From: Clostridia bacterium
GTDB lineage: Bacteria; Bacillota; Clostridia; UMGS1883
Assembly: GCA_900768005.1 (NCBI GenBank)
Contig: CAAGBE010000064.1
Span: 1-7,732 of the forward strand
Direction: 5' to 3'
Length of the DNA stretch: 7,732 nucleotides
Shown: piece after piece, positions 1 to 6,324 of the stretch
Layout of the letters: each line of letters begins with the position of its first letter
Position numbering within the stretch: position 1 is the first letter of the stretch
Program-made: the position numbers and the translations under genes
The notes under the pieces: generated by a model
The model's database searches: none
Told to the model about the DNA's origin: nothing
Seen by the model: the letters and a program-made list of their open reading frames with translations, nothing else

Positions 1-483
1 GAAACAGAGCTTTTCCACTCCGGTGTAATGCCTGCGGTTAACCCCGGTATTTCTGTTAGCCGTGTAGGTGGTAACGCACAGATTAAGGCAATGAAAAAGG
101 TTGCAGGTACTCTTAAGCTTCTCTATTCACAGTACCGCGAGCTTCAGTCATTTGCCCAGTTCGGAAGCGACCTTGACCCCGATACCAAGATGCGTCTTGA
201 ACAGGGTGAAAGAATCGTGGAAGTTCTCAAGCAGGACAGAAATGCCCCCGTATCAGTAGAACATCAGGTTGTAATTATCTATGCGGTAGTAAATGACTAC
301 CTTAAGGATATTGCTCCCGAGGATGTAAAGGAATTCGAAAGAACACTCTACGACTATGTTGACAACACATATCCAAAGATTGTTTCCAATATTGCAGAGT
401 CAGGCACTCTCTCCGAGGAAACTGAGGAAATGATTAAAAAAGCAGCCCGAGAGTGCAGTGAAAAGTTTCTCTCCCGTAAATGA
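1..483 (+). CDS. atpA: F1 ATP synthase subunit alpha, C-terminal part (5' end outside window)
   Basis: This is the C-terminal 160 residues of the alpha subunit of F-type ATP synthase, the non-catalytic partner of beta in the membrane-attached F1 hexamer. The reading frame is open from base 1, so the gene begins upstream; the ATG at 28 is internal. The family signature PAVNPGISVSRVGG lies at visible residues 11-24. Its arginine, visible residue 21, corresponds to the arginine finger that reaches into the catalytic site of the neighbouring beta subunit. The stretch QYRELQSFAQFGSDLD (about 43-58) and the helical C-terminal domain follow as in complete alpha subunits. A full alpha is about 500 residues, so roughly two thirds is missing. 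Residue 10 is Met where many alpha subunits have Arg (GIRPAV). The stop codon overlaps the atpG ribosome binding site, which fits one operon. Confidence 0.97.
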   Translation, partial: ETELFHSGVMPAVNPGISVSRVGGNAQIKAMKKVAGTLKLLYSQYRELQSFAQFGSDLDPDTKMRLEQGERIVEVLKQDRNAPVSVEHQVVIIYAVVNDYLKDIAPEDVKEFERTLYDYVDNTYPKIVSNIAESGTLSEETEEMIKKAARECSEKFLSRK

Positions 484-494
484 GGTGACGCACA

Positions 495-1322
495 ATGGCT
501 TCAATGAAAGCAATTAAAAACAGAATAAAAAGCGTCGAAAACACCCGTCAGATTACAAAGGCAATGCAGCTTGTTGCTACCAGCAAAATGCGTAAGGCGA
601 AAGAAAAAATTGAAGAAAGCAGACCTTTTTTTGAAACTCTTTCCGAAGCACTTAATGACATTGCATCAGGCACAGTTGATTTTTCCTCCCCTTTTACACA
701 AAAGAAAGATGGTAAGGCGTGTCATATAGTAATTGCCGGTGACCGCGGTCTTGCAGGCGGATACAACAACAACCTCTTTAAATCCCTCAGTTATAACGAC
801 GGTGATATTATTTTCCCCATAGGAAAAAAGGTTGTTGAGCATTTTTCAAAGAAGGATGTATCCTTTTTCACTACCGAATACCAGATTGCGGCTGATGTGA
901 AAATCAGCGACTGCAACAGTATAGGTCAGGCACTTGCAGAAGCGTTTGAAAAGGGTGAATTCACATCCCTTGACATTTATTACACGGGATTTGTAAATAT
1001 GCTGACACAGCTTCCTGCATCAAAGGAAATTCTTCCTCTTACCTCAAAGGGTGAGGGAGATAAAAAGAAAGCTCTTATTGAATATGACCCCTCTCCTGAG
1101 GTAGTATTCGGTCAGATTATTCCCCACTACATCAGCGGTATTATTTACGGCGGTGTTTGTGAATCCATTGCATCGGAGCTTAGTGCAAGACGCAGTGCAA
1201 TGGAAAGTGCTACCGACAATGCAGGAGAGATTATTGACAGCCTCAGCCTGACATATAACAGAGCAAGGCAGGCGGCTATAACTCAGGAAATTACAGAAAT
1301 CGTTGCAGGAAGTAACCAATAA
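495..1322 (+). CDS. atpG: F1 ATP synthase subunit gamma
   Basis: Gamma is the central rotor shaft of F1: its N- and C-terminal helices form a coiled coil inside the alpha3beta3 ring and couple rotation to ATP synthesis. The 275-residue protein starts with the hallmark N-terminal helix (MKAIKNRIKSVENTRQITKA, residues 4-23, then MQLVATSKM). It has the Rossmann-like domain motif DRGLAGGYN at 83-91. It ends with the conserved C-terminal helix, including ESIASELSARRSAMESATDN (223-242) and ARQAAITQEITEIV (257-270). Length is slightly below the usual 285-290. The ATG at 495 is chosen because it gives the standard N-terminus and follows AGGTGA (483-488) by six bases. The gene lies 11 bases after atpA and 18 bases before atpD, in the usual operon order. 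Confidence 0.97.
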   Translation: MASMKAIKNRIKSVENTRQITKAMQLVATSKMRKAKEKIEESRPFFETLSEALNDIASGTVDFSSPFTQKKDGKACHIVIAGDRGLAGGYNNNLFKSLSYNDGDIIFPIGKKVVEHFSKKDVSFFTTEYQIAADVKISDCNSIGQALAEAFEKGEFTSLDIYYTGFVNMLTQLPASKEILPLTSKGEGDKKKALIEYDPSPEVVFGQIIPHYISGIIYGGVCESIASELSARRSAMESATDNAGEIIDSLSLTYNRARQAAITQEITEIVAGSNQ

Positions 1323-1340
1323 TGAAAGGATTGAAAATCC

Positions 1341-2732
1341 ATGGCAGAAAAAAACATAGGCAAGGTAATATCTGTTATCGGGCCTGTACTTGATATTAAA
1401 TTTGAAAACGGACATCTTCCCAATCTGCTTAACGCAATTGAGATAACCTTGGGAGAGCGTAAAATTACTCTTGAGGTTGCTCAGCACATTGGTGATGATG
1501 TTGTCCGCTGTATTGCGATGAGCTCTACCGACGGTCTTGTACGTGGTATGGATGCCGTTGACACGGGCAAGGGAATAAGCGTTCCAGTTGGTGAATGTAC
1601 ACTCGGCAGAATATTCAATCTGCTTGGTGAACCCGTTGACAATCAGCCCGCACCCGAAAATCCCGAGAAATGGGAAATCCACCGTCCTGCCCCCGGTTAT
1701 GACGAGCAGGAAAGTACTACCGAAATCCTCGAAACAGGTATCAAGGTAGTTGACCTTATCTGCCCCTATGCAAAGGGCGGTAAGATTGGTCTTTTCGGCG
1801 GCGCAGGTGTTGGTAAGACAGTCCTTATTATGGAGCTTATCAATAACGTTGCAAAGCAGCACGGCGGTCTTAGTGTATTCACCGGTGTTGGTGAAAGAAC
1901 ACGTGAGGGTAATGACCTCTATAACGAAATGAAAGAGTCCGGCGTTATCAATAAAACAGCCTTGGTTTACGGTCAGATGAATGAGCCCCCGGGAGCAAGA
2001 ATGAGAGTTGCTCTTTCAGGTCTTACAATGGCGGAATATTTCCGTGACAAAGAAGGTCAGGACGTACTCCTTTTCATTGATAACATCTTCCGTTTCACTC
2101 AGGCAGGCAGTGAGGTTTCAGCACTACTCGGCCGTATGCCCTCTGCCGTTGGTTATCAGCCAACTCTGGCAACTGAAATGGGTGCATTGCAGGAAAGAAT
2201 TACATCTACAAAGAAAGGCTCAATTACATCCGTTCAGGCTGTATATGTGCCTGCCGACGACCTTACAGACCCCGCTCCTGCAACGACATTTGCCCATCTT
2301 GATGCTACAACAGTTCTTTCAAGACAGATTGCGTCACAGGGTATTTACCCTGCTGTTGATCCTCTTGACTCCACATCAAGAATCCTTTCCCCCGATGTGG
2401 TTGGTATCGAGCATTACGAAGTTGCAAGAGATGTGCAGAAGATACTTCAGCGTTACAACGAGCTTCAGGATATTATTGCAATTATGGGTATGGATGAGCT
2501 TAGTGAAGAAGATAAGCTTACCGTAAGCCGTGCAAGAAAAGTGCAGAGATTCCTCTCTCAGCCTTTCTCCGTTGCTGAGCAGTTTACGGGTATGGAGGGT
2601 AAATATGTTCCCCTTAAAGAAACTATCCGCGGTTTCAAGGAAATTATCGAGGGTAAGCATGACGACCTGCCCGAATCTGCATTCCTTTTCGTAGGAACTA
2701 TTGAGGAAGCTATTGAAAAAGCTAAAAAATAA
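1341..2732 (+). CDS. atpD: F1 ATP synthase subunit beta (catalytic)
   Basis: Beta carries the catalytic nucleotide sites of F1 and makes ATP from ADP and phosphate as gamma rotates. The 463-residue length is normal. Visible landmarks are an N-terminal beta-barrel (about 5-80); Walker A GGAGVGKT at 153-160 (Lys159, Thr160); GERTREGND starting at Gly184 with catalytic Glu185; Walker B DVLLFID ending in Asp247; Tyr336 followed by the family signature PAVDPLDSTSR (337-347); and the DELSEED loop at 385-391, which contacts gamma. All key catalytic residues are present. The ATG at 1341 gives the standard N-terminus (MAEKNIGKVISVIGPVLDIKF type) and follows GAAAGGA (1324-1330) with a ten-base spacer. 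It is the third gene of the visible atp operon. A long open frame on the opposite strand at 1044-1862 is a shadow of this gene and atpG. Confidence 0.98.
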   Translation: MAEKNIGKVISVIGPVLDIKFENGHLPNLLNAIEITLGERKITLEVAQHIGDDVVRCIAMSSTDGLVRGMDAVDTGKGISVPVGECTLGRIFNLLGEPVDNQPAPENPEKWEIHRPAPGYDEQESTTEILETGIKVVDLICPYAKGGKIGLFGGAGVGKTVLIMELINNVAKQHGGLSVFTGVGERTREGNDLYNEMKESGVINKTALVYGQMNEPPGARMRVALSGLTMAEYFRDKEGQDVLLFIDNIFRFTQAGSEVSALLGRMPSAVGYQPTLATEMGALQERITSTKKGSITSVQAVYVPADDLTDPAPATTFAHLDATTVLSRQIASQGIYPAVDPLDSTSRILSPDVVGIEHYEVARDVQKILQRYNELQDIIAIMGMDELSEEDKLTVSRARKVQRFLSQPFSVAEQFTGMEGKYVPLKETIRGFKEIIEGKHDDLPESAFLFVGTIEEAIEKAKK

Positions 2733-2753
2733 TAGCCCGACAGGACTGATAAT

Positions 2754-3158
2754 ATGAACGAATTTGATTTACAAATAGTTACTCCCGACGGTATTTTTTT
2801 CGACGGGAAGGCTCAGAAAATTATTCTCCGCACAACTGAGGGTGATGTAGGCATACTTGCCAATAGGGCAAACTATGTTGCGGCACTTTCCATAGGCGTT
2901 GCAAAGGTTGTAACTGCCCAGTGGGAGAAAAAAGCTGCTTGTTCCGGTGGAATGGTAAGCGTTACCGACGGGGTTGTAAGAGTTGTTGCCTCTACTTTTG
3001 AATGGGGCGAGGACATTGATATAGCCCGTGCGGAAAAAGCAAAGGAAAAGGCACAAACACGTCTTGATTCCACCCAGAAAAGCGAGTATGAGTATAGGCT
3101 TGCTGAAATCAAGCTTAAGAGGTCACTTGCAAGACTTAGTGCATCAGGTAAAAATTAA
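2754..3158 (+). CDS. atpC: F1 ATP synthase subunit epsilon
   Basis: Epsilon sits at the base of the rotor stalk, joins gamma to the c-ring and in many bacteria inhibits ATP hydrolysis. The 134 residues fit the family. An N-terminal beta-sandwich covers about 1-84 (LQIVTPDGIFFDG at 6-18, EGDVGIL at 29-35), and two charged C-terminal helices cover about 88-130. The usual HxPxxxxL-like loop reads ANRANYVAAL (36-45), a variant. The first C-terminal helix begins IDIARAEKAKEKA (88-100), matching the I(L)DxxRA motif that binds ATP in the epsilon subunit of thermophilic Bacillus PS3, so ATP-sensing inhibition is possible here (inference). The start follows AGGA (2742-2745) by eight bases and lies 21 bases after atpD. 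It is the last gene of the operon and is followed at once by a stem-loop. Confidence 0.95.
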   Translation: MNEFDLQIVTPDGIFFDGKAQKIILRTTEGDVGILANRANYVAALSIGVAKVVTAQWEKKAACSGGMVSVTDGVVRVVASTFEWGEDIDIARAEKAKEKAQTRLDSTQKSEYEYRLAEIKLKRSLARLSASGKN

Positions 3159-3167
3159 AAATGAATT

Positions 3168-3201
3168 TTAAAATGGATAGTGTCAGCACTATCCATTTTA
3201 A
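3168..3201 (+). terminator. Stem-loop after atpC, probable atp operon terminator
   Basis: A perfect 15-bp inverted repeat pairs 3168-3182 with 3187-3201 around the four-base loop TCAG. The core is ATGGATAGTG with CACTATCCAT. The descending arm ends in ATTTTAATTAA, a modest T-rich tail rather than a clean run of T, so termination may be partial. It begins ten bases after the atpC stop and ends five bases before the ribosome binding site of the next gene. The A-rich ascending flank means it could also act in the other direction, but no gene faces it there. Confidence 0.75.
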
Positions 3202-3216
3202 TTAACAGGTGATTTT

Positions 3217-3927
3217 ATGAAACCATATCTTCCTGACAAAGAGGTTTCCGTTTTTATTGCGGATACCAAAATAAACGCTGCAACCGTTATTACGCCTCCG
3301 TCTATTGATATATTGCCCGTATCTATGCGTAGGCACGCGGATTTGGGAATTGCAATTATTTCCTCAAAAAAAGCCGTATGTCCGCCCGAAAGTTACGCAT
3401 ACTATAAAAACGCACTCTCTCCTTACGGCTTTGAGATAATTGAGGGCAAAAATTCCTTGGGCAGGCACTACCCGAAAGACAGTGCATATAATGTTGGTAT
3501 AGTCGGAAAAAAATGCTTTTTAAATAAAAAGGTATGCGACGAGGTGTTATATGAAACACTATTGACCGAGGGGTATGAAATAATTGAAGTAAAACAAGGT
3601 TACGCAAAATGCTCCATCTGCCCCATTGATGAAAACTCCTTTATCACAGGTGATGTTTCCATTGCACGGGCAGGGGAAAACGCAGGAATGGAAGTTTTAC
3701 TCGTATCAAACGACAATATTTCTCTTCCAGGATTTTCAAATGGCTTCTTTGGAGGATGCTGTGGAATGGGAAGCAGGAATGAATTTCTGATAAATGGGGA
3801 TATTGATCTGCTTCTCGATTCGGAAAAAATAAGAAAATTTCTTTCCGGTAAAAATATCAGGATAAAAAAACTTAAGGAAGGAGAAGTCCTTGATATAGGC
3901 TCTATTATACCTCTGATGACTACATAA
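3217..3927 (+). CDS. DUF6873-family protein, predicted GME (pentein-like) fold
   Basis: The 236-residue protein resembles a clostridial family named DUF6873, for which a GME fold (that of guanidino-group-modifying enzymes such as amidinotransferases and dimethylarginine hydrolases) has been predicted. No function is known to me. Likely conserved motifs are MRRHADLGI (37-45), HYPKDSAYNVGIVG (84-97), GYAKCSICPIDENSFITGD (128-146), ARAGENAGMEVLLV (150-163) and FFGGCCGMG (177-185). His40, Asp42, His84, Cys132 and Cys135 are candidate functional residues (inference). No signal peptide or membrane segment is seen, so it is probably cytoplasmic. The ATG at 3217 follows AGGTGAT (3206-3212) by four bases. 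It lies 58 bases after atpC, beyond a hairpin, and 21 bases before the YtxC-like gene, with which it is probably co-transcribed. I recall the family from its motifs; a domain search would settle it. Confidence 0.75.
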   Translation: MKPYLPDKEVSVFIADTKINAATVITPPSIDILPVSMRRHADLGIAIISSKKAVCPPESYAYYKNALSPYGFEIIEGKNSLGRHYPKDSAYNVGIVGKKCFLNKKVCDEVLYETLLTEGYEIIEVKQGYAKCSICPIDENSFITGDVSIARAGENAGMEVLLVSNDNISLPGFSNGFFGGCCGMGSRNEFLINGDIDLLLDSEKIRKFLSGKNIRIKKLKEGEVLDIGSIIPLMTT

Positions 3928-3935
3928 AAGTAAAT

Positions 3936-3943
3936 GAGGTGAT
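3936..3943 (+). promoter_or_regulatory. Ribosome binding site fixing a TTG start
   Basis: GAGGTGAT lies five bases before TTG at 3949. No ATG or GTG lies in this frame at suitable spacing, so this site supports TTG as the start of the YtxC-like gene. A second TTG at 3955 is less well spaced. Confidence 0.7.
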
Positions 3944-3948
3944 AGTTT

Positions 3949-4638
3949 TTGGAATTGAATACTACCCTGAATCTGCCAGAGAATACCGACATATATGAAT
4001 TTGCTACGCAGATTACAGAGGAAATAATGGCTCATTACGAAAAGCCGCTTCTCAAAAAAATTGCGGAGAGTGAATTTCCCCATTCAACACCCGTGGAAAG
4101 AATGGAAATAGTAAGCCTCGCCATAAGTCACGCTGATGGAAACAGTCTTGATGTAATGGATGCAATTCACTATGAAAGACGGCGTGCGCTTATTGAGGAG
4201 AAAGCTCTCGACTACCTTAAAGAAAACGGCTCTATTATTATAAATGGTTTTGTTAATTTCAGGCTTGGTGAGTATAAGGATGAATTAAGAAACCTTTGCC
4301 ACGATGCGGCAGAAGAAATCTACGCAATGCGCGAATATGATGAATTTATGAATATGCTCCGTTTTTTTGTTTCTGTGCAAGCTCCTAAGGAAAATACTGT
4401 TTATATAAAAAATTCAGGCGGGGTTTTGAAGATTTACAATAAAAGACATCGTGATATTACTGATTTTTACTGTGAAGAATCAGTTTTCAGCGATGAGGGA
4501 TTTACCCGTGAAGACATAATCTTAAGTGCACTTATAACCATTGCACCGAGGAAAATAGTTATTCACGGCAAACGCGAAAGCGAGCGTATTTACGATACAA
4601 TTTCAAATGTATTTTCCAATGTGGAATTTACGGAATAA
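3949..4638 (+). CDS. YtxC-like putative sporulation protein
   Basis: The 229-residue protein matches my recollection of the YtxC family, named after a Bacillus subtilis gene and described only as a putative sporulation protein; its biochemical role is unknown. Supporting signatures are GFVNFRLGEYKDEL (100-113), EYDEFMNMLRFFVSVQ (129-144) and ILSALITIAPRKIVIHG (191-207), the last being the typical C-terminal block. The N-terminal 95 residues are charged and mostly helical by appearance and are less conserved. No signal peptide or membrane helix is visible. It starts at TTG 3949 after GAGGTGAT, 21 bases beyond the DUF6873-like gene, and ends at a symmetrical terminator. No recognisable sporulation sigma-factor promoter lies directly upstream, so it probably depends on transcription entering from the preceding gene. 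Confidence 0.78.
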   Translation: MELNTTLNLPENTDIYEFATQITEEIMAHYEKPLLKKIAESEFPHSTPVERMEIVSLAISHADGNSLDVMDAIHYERRRALIEEKALDYLKENGSIIINGFVNFRLGEYKDELRNLCHDAAEEIYAMREYDEFMNMLRFFVSVQAPKENTVYIKNSGGVLKIYNKRHRDITDFYCEESVFSDEGFTREDIILSALITIAPRKIVIHGKRESERIYDTISNVFSNVEFTE

Positions 4639-4640
4639 AT

Positions 4641-4674
4641 AAATCGTCTTATGAAACAATCATAAGACGATTTT
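4641..4674. terminator. Bidirectional intrinsic terminator between convergent genes
   Basis: A 13-bp perfect stem pairs AAATCGTCTTATG (4641-4653) with CATAAGACGATTT (4661-4673) around the seven-base loop AAACAAT. On the + strand the stem runs into TTTT (4671-4674) and then CTG. On the - strand it is followed by ATTTATTTATT-like T-rich sequence. It lies in the 42-base gap between the YtxC-like gene and the convergent nucleoside kinase gene, so it can end both transcripts. Confidence 0.85.
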
Positions 4675-4680
4675 CTGTTA

Positions 4681-6312
4681 TTAATGCACTATTGTACTTC
4701 CGCCGATAAATTCGCGGATAATGGATGTGGGCGGAATCGGAGTGGGGTCAAACTCATTAAAATAGGACAAAAGCTTAATAAGTCTTCTCGCACGGCTGTA
4801 ATGAGGGCTTTCGGGCTTTATTCCCTCAAGAAGTTTAAGGGCAGGCTTTTTAATTACTGCCAGTTCATACACCAGAGAGGAATTGAAAACCTCGTCAGCT
4901 TCACTTTCAAAGGGGAATATATACTTTTGCTCACCACGGCGGACACTCTTCCAAAGTTTGAAAGTCTCTTCGGCAGGAGTATTTCTGTGCTGTGCATCAC
5001 GAATCATACGCCTGAGTAGTCTGTTGTCCGTGGGTGAAAACGCATTGTATTCATCAAGGCACAGACTTGTAAGACAACTAAGATATATTTTATATTTGTT
5101 TTCGCGAGCTACACGGCTTGTCAGAAGCTCATTAAGGGCGTGAATACCCTCTGCAATTATAATCTGATTATCAGAAAGCTTAAGTGTCTGCCCCTTTACT
5201 CTTTTTCTTATTTTAAAGTCATATCGGGGAATTTCTACGGTTTCACCTTTGGAAAGCAAAGAAAGATGCTCATTGAAAAGCTCATAATCAATGGCTTCCA
5301 CACATTCAAAGTCCATCTCCCCCTTTTCGTCACGGGGCATTCTCTCGTCATCTACATAGTAATCATCAAGTGATATAACGACGGGGTTGATATGATTTAT
5401 TTTAAGGTGCAGACACAGTCTGTTTGCAAAAGATGTTTTCCCCGAGGACGAGGGGCCTGCAATGAGAATAACCTTGATTTGGGGAGACTGCTTGATTCTG
5501 TCAGCAATACGGCTGATTCTTTTTTCGTGAAGCCCCTCCGCCATATTGATAAGCTCTGCAATACGGTTTTCCCTTATTGTTTTATTTAAGTCAAAGATAT
5601 TGTCAATTCCCACCGTTGTTATCCAGTCACGGTAATCCTCAATAGCGTTATGAACCTTTATACCCTGTTTCAACTGAGGTATGGTATTGACAGTATAATC
5701 TGCAGGATATTTAAGCAAAAATCCGTCGTCAAACGGCTGTATATCAAATACAGACAACGCACTCACGCTGTATGCAATGGGCTGATAGGTAAGGTGATAC
5801 CTCTTTGCCGTCTTGCATACTGTAATATACTCGGCAGGAAGTGATGCAATTTCCTCTGCCCTCTCCTTTTCTCCGCTTTCAAGGAAAAGTGTTGCCGCCT
5901 GAGAGCGGCTGAGCTTGACAGAACGAAACTGTGTATTGTCTGCAATTATTTTTTGCATAGCTAATTTAAGCTCTTTGGCAAGTGCTTCTCTGTTCTTCTC
6001 CGTTTTCATTTCAAAATATGTGGACTTATTTACAGACTGTCTGACAAACACAGCATTTGCATCAGTCATTTCAACAGCGTGGAGAAGCACCAATATGAGG
6101 GACTCCTTATATATAAGATACCCCTCGTCGGAGCTTATTGTAAGAGGCTCTATTACATCATTTTCCTCAATAACATAATCTGCAGAAACAATTTTTCCGT
6201 CCACCTTGCAGGCAAGGACAGAGGATGAAAGCCCTTTTTCTTCAATCAGCTTTCCCACCGTAATTCTTTTTTCTGTACTCAGTTTTTCGTTTTCGTAGGT
6301 AAAGTTAATCAT
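4681..6312 (-). CDS. Nucleoside kinase: TGS domain fused to uridine kinase-like (PRK) domain
   Basis: A 543-residue cytoplasmic protein with three parts. Residues 1-60 form a TGS domain (KRITVGKLIEEKGLS near 15-29). About 65-205 resembles the second domain of threonyl-tRNA synthetase, without any aminoacylation core. About 280-490 is a P-loop phosphoribulokinase/uridine kinase domain. The kinase part shows Walker A GPSSSGKT (286-293, Lys292), SLDDYYVDDERMPRD (314-328), IIIAEGIHALN (384-394) and a basic lid RRMIRDAQHRN (434-444). The family is annotated as nucleoside kinase, probably uridine/cytidine; the substrate is not readable here. The ATG at 6312 is chosen because GAGGTGA (6324-6318) precedes it by five bases. 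An in-frame GTG at 6321 would lie inside that site and add only three residues. It is downstream of hemZ, probably in the same transcript. Confidence 0.92.
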   Translation of the reverse strand: MINFTYENEKLSTEKRITVGKLIEEKGLSSSVLACKVDGKIVSADYVIEENDVIEPLTISSDEGYLIYKESLILVLLHAVEMTDANAVFVRQSVNKSTYFEMKTEKNREALAKELKLAMQKIIADNTQFRSVKLSRSQAATLFLESGEKERAEEIASLPAEYITVCKTAKRYHLTYQPIAYSVSALSVFDIQPFDDGFLLKYPADYTVNTIPQLKQGIKVHNAIEDYRDWITTVGIDNIFDLNKTIRENRIAELINMAEGLHEKRISRIADRIKQSPQIKVILIAGPSSSGKTSFANRLCLHLKINHINPVVISLDDYYVDDERMPRDEKGEMDFECVEAIDYELFNEHLSLLSKGETVEIPRYDFKIRKRVKGQTLKLSDNQIIIAEGIHALNELLTSRVARENKYKIYLSCLTSLCLDEYNAFSPTDNRLLRRMIRDAQHRNTPAEETFKLWKSVRRGEQKYIFPFESEADEVFNSSLVYELAVIKKPALKLLEGIKPESPHYSRARRLIKLLSYFNEFDPTPIPPTSIIREFIGGSTIVH

Positions 6313-6317
6313 TATAT

Positions 6318-6324
6318 TCACCTC
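6318..6324 (-). promoter_or_regulatory. Kinase ribosome binding site overlapping the hemZ stop
   Basis: On the - strand, TTGAGGTGAATATAATG contains the hemZ stop TGA (6320-6318) inside the Shine-Dalgarno GAGGTGA. The kinase ATG (6312-6310) follows five bases later. The arrangement decides the kinase start and suggests translational coupling of the two genes. Confidence 0.8.

Noticed and set aside
1044..1862. 272-codon open frame on the - strand across atpG and atpD
   Set aside because: It is antisense to two highly conserved genes, has no recognisable domain, and its cysteine/asparagine/threonine-rich composition is typical of a shadow frame.
2008..2526. 172-codon + strand frame inside atpD
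   Set aside because: It is an out-of-frame overlap of the beta subunit core with leucine/glutamine-rich low-complexity sequence and no ribosome binding site.
3127..3156. Possible promoter TTGCAA, 17 bases, AAAAAT inside the atpC 3' end
   Set aside because: The -10 box is a poor match and the element lies upstream of the hairpin; it is not strong enough to list as a feature.
3600..3992. 130-codon - strand frame spanning the DUF6873-like to YtxC-like junction
   Set aside because: It is antisense to the end of the DUF6873-like gene and the beginning of the YtxC-like gene, with no homology that I recognise and no promoter or ribosome binding site.
6319..6321. GTG as the start of the nucleoside kinase
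   Set aside because: It lies within the Shine-Dalgarno sequence; ATG at 6312 has ideal spacing and gives a normal TGS start.
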